64,000 nt of DNA from Streptomyces sp. NBC_01241 (GCF_041435435.1 NZ_CP108494.1:5180501-5244500); one strand, 5' to 3'. Shown: positions 16,848-26,979, counted from the first letter of the stretch. The notes: generated by a model from the sequence alone, not told the origin. Made by a program: numbers and translations.

Positions 16848-17149
16848 GTGGATGGGCCGTCCTTCCCTTGGACCGACCGGCATATGGAGGGCGCCACCCT
16901 CTATTTGCCGGTCGGTCCCAGGACACATGAGAGCGGAAAGCGCAACCGCTGGGGACAGCGCAATGTCAGACTAGGCGTAAATATGACCTATATGTCGCAT
17001 TGCGTGGCTCTCGTCGACCTGGTGTTGTCCACAGGCGGTGGCCGAAGTCGTGGACGGCGGACAGAATCGAGAGGTGGGCACGGGGCGTCCGACCGATCGG
17101 TCGGGGCGCGCCCGGTGCCGGACCACCCCGATCTACCCGGGAGGCAGCG
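16848..17149. other. Divergent intergenic region with composite palindrome (16870-16918)
   Basis: Between the dehydrogenase and glpD starts. Outer arms GGACCGACCGGC (16870-16881) / GCCGGTCGGTCC (16907-16918) are perfect, with an inner GAGGG / CCCTC pair, giving a cruciform or leader-RNA hairpin for the leftward gene. CGCAATG (16959-16965) and CATTGCG (16998-17004) form a second, wider inverted pair near an AT-rich stretch that probably holds the promoters. No gene seen. Confidence 0.6.
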
Positions 17150-18856
17150 GTGAGGACAGCGACACTGGGACCTGCGGAGCGCGCCGAGGCGCTCGCCGCG
17201 ATGGCCGAGCGCGAACTGGATGTGCTGGTCGTGGGGGCGGGCGTGGTCGGCGCGGGTACGGCGTTGGACGCGGTGACGAGAGGTCTCTCGACCGGCCTGG
17301 TCGAGGCGCGCGACTGGGCCTCGGGCACATCCAGCAGGTCGAGCAAGCTGATCCACGGCGGGCTGCGGTATCTGGAAATGCTCGACTTCGCGCTGGTCCG
17401 GGAGGCGCTGAAGGAGCGCGGGCTGCTCCTGGAGCGGCTGGCCCCGCACCTGGTGAAGCCGGTGCCGTTCCTCTACCCGCTGCAGCACAAGGGCTGGGAG
17501 CGGCTCTACGCCGGATCCGGAGTGGCGCTGTACGACGCGATGTCGGTGTCCTCGGGACACGGCCGCGGCCTGCCCGTCCACCGGCATCTCTCCCGCCGCC
17601 GCGCCCTGCGGGTCGCCCCGGCGCTGAGGAAGGACGCCCTGGTCGGGGCATTGCAGTACTACGACGCGCAGATGGACGATGCCCGCTATGTCGCGACGCT
17701 GGTGCGCACCGCCGCCGGATACGGCGCCCGGGTGGCGAACCGGGCGCGGGTGATCGGCTTCCTCCGGGAGGGCGAGCGGGTCGTCGGCGTCCGAGTGGAG
17801 GACGTCGAGGCGGGCGGTGCGTACGAGGTCAGGGCCAAACAGGTGGTCAACGCCACCGGGGTCTGGACGGACGACACCCAGGCGCTGATCGGGGAGCGCG
17901 GGCTGTTCCACGTCCGGGCCTCCAAGGGCATCCACCTGGTCGTCCCGAAGGACCGCATCCACTCCTCGACCGGCCTGATCCTGCGGACCGAGAAGTCCGT
18001 CCTCTTCGTCATCCCGTGGGGACGGCACTGGATCGTCGGGACGACGGACACCGACTGGGACCTGGACAAGGCGCACCCGGCGGCGTCCAGCGCCGACATC
18101 GACTATCTGCTCGAACACGTCAACTCGGTCCTGGCCACGCCCCTGACCAGGGATGACGTCCAGGGCGTCTACGCGGGGCTGCGGCCGTTGCTGGCCGGTG
18201 AGTCGGAGGCGACCAGCAAGCTCTCGCGCGAGCACACGGTGGCGCATCCGCTGCCCGGCCTCGTGGTCGTGGCGGGCGGCAAGTACACGACGTACCGAGT
18301 GATGGCGAAGGACGCCGTGGACGAGGCGGTGCACGGTCTCGACCAGCGCGTGGCGGACTGCGTCACCGAGGACATTCCGCTGCTGGGGGCGGAGGGCTAC
18401 CGGGCGCTGTGGAACGCCCGGGCGAGAACCGCGGCCCGGACGGGGCTCCACGTCGTCCGGGTGGAGCATCTGCTCAACCGCTACGGCTCCATGACGGAGG
18501 AACTGCTCGAACTGATCGTCGCCGATCCGACGCTGGGCGAGCCACTGCCGTCGGCGGACGATTACCTGAAGGCCGAGATCGTCTACGCCGCCTCGCACGA
18601 GGGGGCCCGCCATCTCGACGACGTACTGACCCGCCGCACCCGGATCTCCATAGAGACCTTCGACCGGGGCACACGCAGCGCCAGGATCTGCGCGGAGCTG
18701 ATGGCACCGGTGCTCGGCTGGGACGAGGGGCAGATCGACCGGGAGGTCGAGCACTACGAGAAGCGGGTGCAGGCGGAGCGGGAGTCGCAGCGGCAGCCGG
18801 ACGACCTCACGGCGGACGCGGCACGGCTCGGAGCGCCGGACATCGTGCCGATCTAG
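17150..18856 (+). CDS. glpD: Aerobic glycerol-3-phosphate dehydrogenase
   Basis: Membrane-associated FAD enzyme oxidising glycerol-3-phosphate to dihydroxyacetone phosphate and feeding electrons to quinone. 568 aa. FAD-binding VLVVGAGVVGAGTALDAVTRG is near the N-terminus, the GlpD signature SSRSSKLIHGGLRYLE follows, and a C-terminal DAO_C domain (about residues 410-540) is present. The start is the GTG at 17150 with GGGAGG five bases upstream. A start at 17000 would add 50 Arg/Pro-rich residues and was rejected. It stands alone, without glpF or glpK. Confidence 0.95.
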   Translation: MRTATLGPAERAEALAAMAERELDVLVVGAGVVGAGTALDAVTRGLSTGLVEARDWASGTSSRSSKLIHGGLRYLEMLDFALVREALKERGLLLERLAPHLVKPVPFLYPLQHKGWERLYAGSGVALYDAMSVSSGHGRGLPVHRHLSRRRALRVAPALRKDALVGALQYYDAQMDDARYVATLVRTAAGYGARVANRARVIGFLREGERVVGVRVEDVEAGGAYEVRAKQVVNATGVWTDDTQALIGERGLFHVRASKGIHLVVPKDRIHSSTGLILRTEKSVLFVIPWGRHWIVGTTDTDWDLDKAHPAASSADIDYLLEHVNSVLATPLTRDDVQGVYAGLRPLLAGESEATSKLSREHTVAHPLPGLVVVAGGKYTTYRVMAKDAVDEAVHGLDQRVADCVTEDIPLLGAEGYRALWNARARTAARTGLHVVRVEHLLNRYGSMTEELLELIVADPTLGEPLPSADDYLKAEIVYAASHEGARHLDDVLTRRTRISIETFDRGTRSARICAELMAPVLGWDEGQIDREVEHYEKRVQAERESQRQPDDLTADAARLGAPDIVPI

Positions 18857-18935
18857 TGCCGCGACCGGCAATGTTTGCCCGGAGGGAGCGTGCGTGCTGG
18901 GCGGCGCGACGGGGCAGAGCTTGCCGGGAGGGACA

Positions 18936-20048
18936 CTAGGACCGGACCAGGGCCGGTCGAGGGCCGTTCCGGGGCCGGGTCGGGTGGCTGCAGAACTCCG
19001 CGTCGAGCAGCGCCGGTTCGAGCGTCTCCGCATCGGCCAGGGTGTCCGTGTCAATGCGGTACGTCAGGGTGTGCCGGCCGTCGCGCGTGGCGGCGGTACG
19101 GACGTAACTGCCCGCTATATGCCCGTTGTGGCCCCAGACGGTGATGCCGCAGGAGAGCTTCTGCGGATAGATGCCCAGGCCGTAGACGCCGTGCGTGGCA
19201 CCGGTGTCCAGGAGGGCAGCCAACTGGGCGGGCGGGAGGAGGCGCCCACCCAGCAGAGCCGCGTAGAAGCGGTTCAGATCGGCGAGCGTGGAGATCAGCT
19301 CCCCGGCCGCGCCCGCCGTGCGGGGGTCGAGCTCGGTGACGTCGCGGAGGCTGCCGTCGGCCGGGTCGCGGGTGAAGCCGCGGCCGCGCGGGGAGGGCAG
19401 CGTGGTACGGGAGCCGGGCAGGGAGGTACCGGTGAGGCGGAGGGGGGTGATGATGCGGTGACGGATCTCGGTGGCGTAGCCGTGTCCGGTGACGCGTCGG
19501 ATAACGAGTCCGAGTACGACGTAATTGGTGTTGGAGTAGGCGTAGCGGCCGGGGGTGCTCGTCGGACGGTGGGCCAGCGCGACACGGACCGCCGCGGTGG
19601 CGGAGACCGGGTGGGCGGAGGTGTCGGCGGTGTAGTCGTAGAGGCCGCTGGTATGGCTCAGCAGGGCGCGCAGGGTGATACGGCGGCCGTCGTTGCCATT
19701 GCCGCGGATCAGACCGGGCAACAGCCGGTCGACGGTGTCCGACAGCTGCAGCCGTCCCTCCCGGGTGAGTTGGAGCACGACGGTGGCGACGAAGGTCTTG
19801 GTGACGCTGCCGGCCCTGAACCGGTCCTCCTTGCGGATACCGGGTCCCGTCGAGCGATAGGTGTCGTACGGTGCGGAAGAGGCGTGACGGGCCAGCAGCG
19901 CCGCCGTCGGAGCGCCACCCGCGGCGACGAGCCGGGGAAGGTAGGAGGCTGCGGGCGTGAGGTGTGGTTCGCTGGGCAGGGGCACTGTTCCCAGGCTGAA
20001 CAACACCAGCAGCAGCGAGGTGGCGAGCAGCGCCCTGAGTGTCGGCAT
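18936..20048 (-). CDS. Secreted serine hydrolase (beta-lactamase / D-Ala-D-Ala carboxypeptidase class C type)
   Basis: 370 aa with an N-terminal hydrophobic signal (ALLATSLLLVLFSLGTVPL). The class C penicillin-recognising motifs are visible: SVTK (catalytic Ser and Lys), YSN in GRYAYSNTNYVVLG, and HNG in VWGHNGHIAGS. Probably acts on the cell wall or on D-amino-acid peptides outside the membrane; antibiotic hydrolysis cannot be inferred. The ATG at 20048 has GGAGGAAGG upstream. Converges with glpD. Confidence 0.9.
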   Translation of the reverse strand: MPTLRALLATSLLLVLFSLGTVPLPSEPHLTPAASYLPRLVAAGGAPTAALLARHASSAPYDTYRSTGPGIRKEDRFRAGSVTKTFVATVVLQLTREGRLQLSDTVDRLLPGLIRGNGNDGRRITLRALLSHTSGLYDYTADTSAHPVSATAAVRVALAHRPTSTPGRYAYSNTNYVVLGLVIRRVTGHGYATEIRHRIITPLRLTGTSLPGSRTTLPSPRGRGFTRDPADGSLRDVTELDPRTAGAAGELISTLADLNRFYAALLGGRLLPPAQLAALLDTGATHGVYGLGIYPQKLSCGITVWGHNGHIAGSYVRTAATRDGRHTLTYRIDTDTLADAETLEPALLDAEFCSHPTRPRNGPRPALVRS

Positions 20049-20168
20049 GGCAGGGTTTCCCTTCCTCCGGGCACATCATGACGGGCCCACGGACCCGGCA
20101 CCACGACCGGTCCCGGGGTGAGGGACAATGAACGCTCTGCCAGGGCGGGTTGATCGCAGAGGGGACGC

Positions 20169-22169
20169 ATGTCGGAGGCGGAGCAGGCACGGGAGCCCCA
20201 ACGGGACAAGGACGGACGTCTCCTTGCGGGGCGTTACCGGCTCGGGGAGGTGCTCGGCCGGGGCGGTATGGGCACGGTCTGGCGTGCCGTCGACGAGACG
20301 CTGGGCCGCACGGTCGCGGTCAAGGAGCTGCGGTTCCCTACGGCCATCGACGAGGACGAGAAGCGCCGCCTGATCACGCGCACGCTGCGCGAGGCGAAGG
20401 CGATCGCCAGGATCCGCAACAACGGCGCGGTGACGGTCTACGACGTGGTCGACGAGGACGACCGGCCGTGGATCGTGATGGAGCTCATCGAGGGCAAGTC
20501 CCTTGCCGAGGCCATCCGCGAGGACGGGGTGCTGACGCCGAAGCGTGCCGCCGAGGTCGGCCTCGCCATCCTCGACGTGCTGCGTTCGGCACACCGCGAG
20601 GGCATCCTGCACCGAGATGTGAAGCCGTCCAACGTACTGATCGCCGAGGACGGCCGGGTCGTGCTGACCGACTTCGGTATCGCGCAGGTCGAGGGCGACC
20701 CGTCGGTCACCTCGACGGGCATGCTCGTCGGCGCCCCCTCGTACATCTCCCCGGAGCGCGCCCGCGGACACAAGCCGGGGCCGCCCGCCGACCTGTGGTC
20801 GCTCGGCGGACTGCTGTACGCCAGCGTCGAGGGCACCCCGCCGTACGACAAGGGGTCGGCCATCGCCACCCTGACCGCGGTGATGACCGAGCCGCTCGAC
20901 CCGCCGAAGAACGCCGGTCCGCTGGAGGAGGTCATCTACGGCCTGCTCGCCAGGGATCCCGATCAGCGGCTCGACGACGCGGGCGCGCGCGCCCTGCTCG
21001 ACGACGTGATCCACGCCCCCGAGAAGCCGGACCCGGTGCTGCCCCCGCCCGCCGACGCCACCCAGGTCATGGCGCTGCCCGGGGAGTCCGTCAAGCCTGC
21101 CGCCAAGGCGGCGTCGAAGTCCGGTGAGCCGGGGGAGGGCGCGCGGGACCGGTTGCGGGGTGCACTGCGCTCCGTACGCAACGCGAAGGCGACACCGGTC
21201 GCCGCGGCCGCCGCGCCGCCTCTGCCCTCGACGCCTCCGGTGATCACGCCGTCGGCCGGTGGTGCGGCGGGCCTGTCGAAGTCCGCCCGGACCTCGGCCC
21301 CGGCGACGCCGGCCACGGCCTCCGCCGCCGTACCGTCGCCGCGCCCGGCCACGTCGCCGGTCGCACCGCCCCGCGCGTCCCTCACGGACGTGGTGCCGCG
21401 CCGCACCCTCGCGATCATCGCGGCCGTGATCGCGCTCGCCGTGATCGGCACGGTCCTCGCGCTCACGCTCGGCGGGGACGACAAGAACACCGCGGGCGGC
21501 GGCAGCGGAAAGGACGACAAGTCCACCTCGGCCGGAGCCTCGACGACGACCGGCGGCTCCGCCGACACCGACACCGACAGCGGCAACAACAACGGCGGCG
21601 ACAAGGCCCAGGACCCGGGCAAGGACCAGGGCAAGGAACAGGGCACGGGCAAGGACGACAGCGCGGACAAGGGTTCGGACGGTTCGAAGGGCGACAATCC
21701 GGGCGACGCAACACCCGCCGGATATCGGACGGTCACGAACAAGAGCTTCCACTTCACGATTGCCATGCCCGAGGACTTCCGGTTCGACAAGAATTCGGGC
21801 AGTAACTCCGGTGCCATTTACAACGCCAGCGGCGGTTTCCCGCGCGTCCAGGTCGACTACACCGACTCGCCGGGCCGTGACGCCGCAGCGGCCTGGAACG
21901 CCGCGAAGGGCGGTGTCGCGGCCAGCAGCAACGGCTACCACCACCTCGGCGTGAACAAGATCCAGTACAACGGCTACCCGACCGTCGCCGACTGGCAGTT
22001 CGAGCGCACCCAGCAGGGCCAGCGGGTCCGGGTACTGAACCGGGGCTTCAAGGTCGACGCCACCCACGGCTACGCGATCATGATCAGCTGCAAGGCGAGC
22101 GAATGGGACAGCGAGGAGTGCCGGACGCTGCGCAAGACCGCGTTCGACACGTTCGAGCCCACCGACTGA
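20169..22169 (+). CDS. Membrane Ser/Thr protein kinase (PASTA-less)
   Basis: 666 aa. The N-terminal kinase domain has the Gly loop LGRGGMGTVW (29-38), K52, HRD at 148-150 and DFG at 168-170, so it should be active. A low-complexity Ala/Pro/Thr linker follows, then one membrane segment (TLAIIAAVIALAVIGTVLALTL, about 415-436). An acidic Gly/Lys/Asp linker leads to a C-terminal extracytoplasmic domain starting around GYRTVTNKSFHFTIAMPEDF. The ATG has GAGGGGA upstream. First of three tandem kinase-like genes with a similar outer domain. By position this matches the pkaH-pkaI-pkaJ group linked to spore-wall formation in S. coelicolor (from memory). Confidence 0.93.
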   Translation: MSEAEQAREPQRDKDGRLLAGRYRLGEVLGRGGMGTVWRAVDETLGRTVAVKELRFPTAIDEDEKRRLITRTLREAKAIARIRNNGAVTVYDVVDEDDRPWIVMELIEGKSLAEAIREDGVLTPKRAAEVGLAILDVLRSAHREGILHRDVKPSNVLIAEDGRVVLTDFGIAQVEGDPSVTSTGMLVGAPSYISPERARGHKPGPPADLWSLGGLLYASVEGTPPYDKGSAIATLTAVMTEPLDPPKNAGPLEEVIYGLLARDPDQRLDDAGARALLDDVIHAPEKPDPVLPPPADATQVMALPGESVKPAAKAASKSGEPGEGARDRLRGALRSVRNAKATPVAAAAAPPLPSTPPVITPSAGGAAGLSKSARTSAPATPATASAAVPSPRPATSPVAPPRASLTDVVPRRTLAIIAAVIALAVIGTVLALTLGGDDKNTAGGGSGKDDKSTSAGASTTTGGSADTDTDSGNNNGGDKAQDPGKDQGKEQGTGKDDSADKGSDGSKGDNPGDATPAGYRTVTNKSFHFTIAMPEDFRFDKNSGSNSGAIYNASGGFPRVQVDYTDSPGRDAAAAWNAAKGGVAASSNGYHHLGVNKIQYNGYPTVADWQFERTQQGQRVRVLNRGFKVDATHGYAIMISCKASEWDSEECRTLRKTAFDTFEPTD

Positions 22170-22351
22170 TCCGTGGGTGAAAAGGGCCGGGATGCGCCGA
22201 CTGAGACGCGTGGCCGTTACTTGCCACGTATCGTGAGAGCCTGAAGACCGTACGCAGCCGGAACGGCGGCTCAATTGCACGGTAAGTGACCGCAATTGAT
22301 GGGTTTGTGCGGTCATCGTGACCGGGGGACAGCGCGCTCTGGGGAGGCGTC

Positions 22352-25117
22352 GTGGATGACTACGCGGGTCGGGTGCTTGCCGACCGCTACCGCCTTCCGC
22401 TGCCGCCGTCCGACGCGTACGAACTGGTCGAGACCCGGGCGTTCGACACCTACAGCGGACAGGAAGTCCTGGTCCGGCAGGTGCCGTTGCCCGAGGTGGT
22501 GGACGCCGAGGTGCTCGACGCCGACGGTCCGGTACGGGCGGCCCGACAGGTCACCGGGCGTGCCGTGCGGCGCTCCACGGATCCGGCGGTGCGGCGCGCC
22601 ATCGAGGCGGCGCAGGCGGCGGCCCGGATCCCCGACCACCCCAGGCTCGACCAGGTCTTCGACGTGTTCGCCGAGGCCGGTTCGCTCTGGATCGTGAGCG
22701 AACTCGTCATGGCCCGCCCCCTCGCGGCCCTGCTGGCGGATCGCCCGCTCGATCCCTTCCGGGCCGCCGAGATCGGCTCCGACGTGCTGACGGCGCTGCG
22801 GGTGCTGCACGCCCATGGCTGGACCCACCGGAACATCACCATCCGTACGGTGCTGATCTGCGACGACGGCCGCGTCGTGCTGACCGGCCTGGCGGCCGGG
22901 GCGGCGGAGGAGGCGCTCTGCGGGTACGTACCGACGCCGCAGCCCGACGACGAGGAAGAGATCGGTTTCGGCCGCCCGGCGGTCGAGACGGGCCCGTCCG
23001 GGCCGTACGTACCGCCCGTCCCGCCCGCCCCTCCCGTCCCGCCTGTTCCTCCCGTCTCTCCGGCCGAGGTGCCGGCCTCGCGCGGCCCGGCGGCGATCGA
23101 GACGGGTGGCGCGGACGACGGCGATCCCAACGGTGACGACGCGTACGGCGGTGACGACGCGTACCGCGATGGCGGTCCGCGCGGCGGTGGCGATGCGCAG
23201 ATTGGTGCGCAGACCGGTGTGTTGGGCGAGCTGGAGGCCGTACGGCGGCCGGGGAACCCCGCCCCCGGAGCGGGGAGCGCCGCGCAGTCGCGAGCCGAGC
23301 GCGCCGGAGCCATCGCGGCCTACCGCGCGGGCGCCCTCGCCGCCGCCCGGGCCGGCGAGGACCGGCGCCGGGCCGGGGCAGGCGAGGCGGGGGACGCGGA
23401 GGACACGGGCTCCCTCCCCGTCCAGCGCCCCACTGGGCCGTCCGGCCCGGACCGCGGCCACCCGCAGCCGACCAGCCTCTGGAGCCGGCCCGCCGAGGAC
23501 CCGTACGACGACGAGGACGACGAGGACGACGACGGCGACGGAGGCGATGACCAGTCACCGCCCGCCCGGCGGCTGCACCTCACCGGCAGCTGGAGCGACG
23601 GCCCCGGATCCGGGCGTCCCGTGCCCGCCGGGGGCTCGGGCGAGGACGCCCTGCGTGCCGATGCCCGCCGCCACGGCAACTCCGCGGCGCTGCCTGCACA
23701 CCGGCCCGAGCAGCGGCAGGAGCCGACCCGCTGGGACGACCTCGTGGCGAGCGGCCGTACGGGCCCTGCCTACCGCGGCCCCGCCACCACCCTCGCCGCC
23801 GAGCGCGCCCGGCAGGCCCGGATCGCCGTCGTCGGCGCGGTCACCGAGCGCTGGGCGCCCGAGCAGGCCGGCCCCGTCCACGAGAACTGGCAGCTGGCGC
23901 CGCCGATCGGCCCCGCCACCGACCTCTGGGCGCTCGGCGCGCTGCTCTACCGCGCCGTCCAGGGCCACGCCCCGTACCCCGAGGAGAACGCGGCCGAGCT
24001 TGTCCAGATGGTCTGCGCCGAGCCGCCCGCCTTCGCCGAGGAATGCGGTCCGCTGCGCCCCGTGGTCGAGTCCCTGCTGCGTCAGGACCCCACCGAGCGG
24101 CCGGATTTCGAAGAGCTGCGCGGCTGGCTGCGCTCCCTCGTACGGTCGGCGCCCGAGCCCGAGGCCGGTCTGGACGTCGTACCCCTGCCCTCCCTCGACA
24201 GCGCCCGGCTCCCCGTCGTACGCCGCCGGGGCGAGCTGGTCCGCAGGCGTCGCGGCCGCCTCGGCCAGGGGACGTCCCACGGCCGCCACCGCCACACGAA
24301 GGAGAAGCCCGACCGGCGGCACGACAGGCCCCGGGCGGAGAAGGCGCCCAGGGCGCCGCGCGAGCCCAAGGGCCCCAAGGCGTTGCGCACCCCCCCGCCC
24401 GGCCGCCGGCCCGGCGAGGGCCGGGCGCCGCGACGGCTGGGACGGCTGCTTCTGCTACTCGTCCTGCTGGCGCTGGTCGCGGCCATCACGTACGCCGTGA
24501 TGTTCATGCCCAAGACGGACAGCGGTTCCGGCACCCGCCCCTCGGGCGCGGCTTCGTCGGCGTCCGGTTCACCCGAGCCCGGCGACGGCGTGTCCGACGG
24601 GCAGTCGCCCTCGCAGCCCCCCGGCGCGCAGCAGCCGCAGACCAGCCGCTCCGCCGTCGCGCTCGCCCCCGGCTACGTTCTGCGCAAGGACCCGGAGGGC
24701 TTCGAGATCGGTGTGCTCAAGGGCTGGCAGCGCAGCCCCGCCAACGCGGACCGGCAGATCCGGTACGGCAGCGACGGCTTCAGCCTGCTGATCGTCCCCG
24801 GACGCGACACGGTCAAGGCCAACGGCAACGACCCGCTGGCGTACCAGGCCGACAAGGAGCTGGAGTTGCAGCCGTTCCGCGACTCCAGCTGGTCGGGGTC
24901 GAGCGGGCTGCGCCGGATCGACGTCGGCCGACAGGCCATGGCCGAGGGGCAGTTCACCTGGCAGGACGCCAGTGGCCGCGAGGTGTACGCCCGTAACCTC
25001 GCGATGATTGTCGACGGCCGCTACCACATCCTCCAGGTCATCGGCCCGGAGAACCGGCGCGACGAGGTTTCGGACATCTATGAACAAGCCATCGCCTCCT
25101 ACCGCGTGACGCACTGA
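22352..25117 (+). CDS. Membrane Ser/Thr kinase-like protein, probable pseudokinase
   Basis: 921 aa. The fold is kinase-like but every catalytic motif is degraded: no Gly loop after ADRYRLP, VAVK reads VLVRQV (Arg42), HRD reads HRN (159-161) and DFG reads GLA (179-181). The region equivalent to the activation loop is split by about 300 residues of Pro/Gly/Asp-rich sequence. The C-lobe then resumes at APPIGPATDLWALGALLYRAVQG. A basic stretch precedes one membrane segment (LLLLLVLLALVAAITYAVMF) and an outer domain containing GYVLRKDPEGFEIGVLKGW. GTG start with GGGGAGG. Likely a regulatory or scaffold partner of the two flanking active kinases. Confidence 0.9.
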   Translation: MDDYAGRVLADRYRLPLPPSDAYELVETRAFDTYSGQEVLVRQVPLPEVVDAEVLDADGPVRAARQVTGRAVRRSTDPAVRRAIEAAQAAARIPDHPRLDQVFDVFAEAGSLWIVSELVMARPLAALLADRPLDPFRAAEIGSDVLTALRVLHAHGWTHRNITIRTVLICDDGRVVLTGLAAGAAEEALCGYVPTPQPDDEEEIGFGRPAVETGPSGPYVPPVPPAPPVPPVPPVSPAEVPASRGPAAIETGGADDGDPNGDDAYGGDDAYRDGGPRGGGDAQIGAQTGVLGELEAVRRPGNPAPGAGSAAQSRAERAGAIAAYRAGALAAARAGEDRRRAGAGEAGDAEDTGSLPVQRPTGPSGPDRGHPQPTSLWSRPAEDPYDDEDDEDDDGDGGDDQSPPARRLHLTGSWSDGPGSGRPVPAGGSGEDALRADARRHGNSAALPAHRPEQRQEPTRWDDLVASGRTGPAYRGPATTLAAERARQARIAVVGAVTERWAPEQAGPVHENWQLAPPIGPATDLWALGALLYRAVQGHAPYPEENAAELVQMVCAEPPAFAEECGPLRPVVESLLRQDPTERPDFEELRGWLRSLVRSAPEPEAGLDVVPLPSLDSARLPVVRRRGELVRRRRGRLGQGTSHGRHRHTKEKPDRRHDRPRAEKAPRAPREPKGPKALRTPPPGRRPGEGRAPRRLGRLLLLLVLLALVAAITYAVMFMPKTDSGSGTRPSGAASSASGSPEPGDGVSDGQSPSQPPGAQQPQTSRSAVALAPGYVLRKDPEGFEIGVLKGWQRSPANADRQIRYGSDGFSLLIVPGRDTVKANGNDPLAYQADKELELQPFRDSSWSGSSGLRRIDVGRQAMAEGQFTWQDASGREVYARNLAMIVDGRYHILQVIGPENRRDEVSDIYEQAIASYRVTH

Positions 25118-25248
25118 AGCATTCGGGGCGTCATCTGGGCAGTGGGCGGAGCGACAAGCATCACAGTGCGGTCTCTTGGGGGATGGCGAGGTTCCGTGGC
25201 CGTGCGTCCCCTCCGTAATCTGGCCTCCGAGGGAACGGGGCGGAATAC

Positions 25249-26979
25249 GTGGATCGATCACAGGGCACGGACGCGGGACTGGTGCTGGCCGGAAGGTACC
25301 GGCTCGGTGAAGTCCTCGGGCGCGGCGGCATGGGCAAGGTCTGGCGCGCCCACGACGAGGTGCTGCACCGCACGGTCGCGGTCAAGGAGCTGACCGCCGG
25401 GCTGTACGTCGCCGAGGCCGACCGGATCGTGCTGCACGCCCGCACACAGAAGGAGGCCCGCGCGGCCGCCCGGATCACGCACCCGGGTGTGGTCACCGTC
25501 CATGACGTGATCGAGTACGACAACCGGCCCTGGATCGTCATGCAGTACGTCGACGGTCCGTCACTTGCCGACGCGGCCAAGGAGTCCGGCGAGATCGAGC
25601 CCCGCGAGGCCGCCAGGATCGGCTTCCACGTGCTGGGCGCCCTGCGCGCCGCACACGCTGCGGGAGTGCTGCACCGGGACGTGAAGCCCGGCAACGTACT
25701 CCTGGCCAGGGACGGCCAGGTGCTGCTCACGGACTTCGGGATCGCGGCCATCGAGGGTGACTCGACCATCACCAGGACCGGTGAACTGGTCGGCTCCATC
25801 GACTATCTGGCGCCCGAACGGGTACGTGGCGGCGATCCCGGCCCCGCGTCCGACCTGTGGTCCCTCGGTGCCACGCTCTACACCGCGGTCGAGGGACGCT
25901 CGCCGTTTCGCCGTACATCGCCGATCTCCACCATGCAGGCCGTTGTCACCGAGGATCCCCCGCCGCCGGAGCGGGCGGGTCCGCTGGCTTCCGTGATCAC
26001 CGCTCTGCTCCGCAAGGAGCCCGAGGACCGGCCGTCGGCGGCCGAGGCGGAACGGATGCTGCTGGAGGCCATGGAGGGCCGTGAGCCCCGGGCCGCGCAG
26101 GCGTACGTACCGACGCAGCGCGTCCCCGACGAACTCCTGCGCACACTGGGCCCGGACGGCACGTCAGGTGCGGGTGTGGGCGCGGGTGCGGGCGCGGATG
26201 GGGCTGCGGGTGCTTCCGTTGCTCCTGGTACAGCGGGTGCGTCCGGTACGGCCCGGCTTCCGCCCCCGGCCGCCGGTTCCGTCGTCGGCCCGGCGTCGTT
26301 CCCGGTGACCCGGCGCAGCCGGGGCCGGTGGCGTACGACGGTCCTGGTCATCGCCGCGGCCGCGCTGGTCGGCGGCGGCGCGGGGCTTGCCGCGATGAAG
26401 TACGGGGACCGCACGGACAGCGCCACCGGGCGCGGCGGCACGGGCACGCACGCGACCGAAACCCCCTCGAATCCCAGCACTTCGCAGGCACCGAAGCCGG
26501 ACACCCCGGGGAAGGGCATACCCGACGGCTGGCACCGGGTGAACGACCCCGAGGGCTTCAGTCTGATCGTGCCCGACGGCTGGGTGCGCCGGGAGGACCG
26601 CAACCAGATCGACTACACCCCGGACAACGGCGTGCACTACATCCGGATCGGCATCGACCCGTCGCCCGACTTCGAGAACTCGTACATGCACATGCTGAAC
26701 CTGGAGAAGCAGCTGGCCGAACGGCTTCCCGGCTACCACCGCGAGACCCTGGAATCCAACACCTACCGCGACCGGGAGGGCTCGCTCTGGGAGTTCACCT
26801 GGACCGAGACCAAGAACCACCCGGGTCCGCGTCACGCGATCGACCAGATGTACTTCGGGGAGGACGGCGGCCCGGAGTACGCGATGTACATGACGGGTCC
26901 GGCTTCGGACTGGGACACGACCCGGGAACAGTTCGACACGATGCTGCGCGGCTGGCGGGCGCCCGACAGCTCCGGCTGA
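25249..26979 (+). CDS. Membrane Ser/Thr protein kinase
   Basis: 576 aa with an intact kinase domain: LGRGGMGKVW (23-32), K46, HRD 142-144, DFG 162-164 and the APE-equivalent LAPERVRGG. One membrane segment (TTVLVIAAAALVGGGAGLAAM) follows a Gly/Ala/Pro linker. The C-terminal outer domain begins DGWHRVNDPEGFSLIVPDGW and resembles those of the two preceding genes. The GTG at 25249 follows a purine-rich GGGGCGGAA. It has its own 131-bp upstream gap, so it may be transcribed separately. Confidence 0.93.
   Translation: MDRSQGTDAGLVLAGRYRLGEVLGRGGMGKVWRAHDEVLHRTVAVKELTAGLYVAEADRIVLHARTQKEARAAARITHPGVVTVHDVIEYDNRPWIVMQYVDGPSLADAAKESGEIEPREAARIGFHVLGALRAAHAAGVLHRDVKPGNVLLARDGQVLLTDFGIAAIEGDSTITRTGELVGSIDYLAPERVRGGDPGPASDLWSLGATLYTAVEGRSPFRRTSPISTMQAVVTEDPPPPERAGPLASVITALLRKEPEDRPSAAEAERMLLEAMEGREPRAAQAYVPTQRVPDELLRTLGPDGTSGAGVGAGAGADGAAGASVAPGTAGASGTARLPPPAAGSVVGPASFPVTRRSRGRWRTTVLVIAAAALVGGGAGLAAMKYGDRTDSATGRGGTGTHATETPSNPSTSQAPKPDTPGKGIPDGWHRVNDPEGFSLIVPDGWVRREDRNQIDYTPDNGVHYIRIGIDPSPDFENSYMHMLNLEKQLAERLPGYHRETLESNTYRDREGSLWEFTWTETKNHPGPRHAIDQMYFGEDGGPEYAMYMTGPASDWDTTREQFDTMLRGWRAPDSSG

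Noticed and set aside
16988..19054. Long minus-strand ORF opposite glpD, and similar long antisense ORFs (e.g. 47246-49057, 57814-59751, 12028-13599)
   Set aside because: High-GC shadow frames: they lie exactly opposite well-supported genes, have Arg/Gly/Asp-rich composition and no family motifs.
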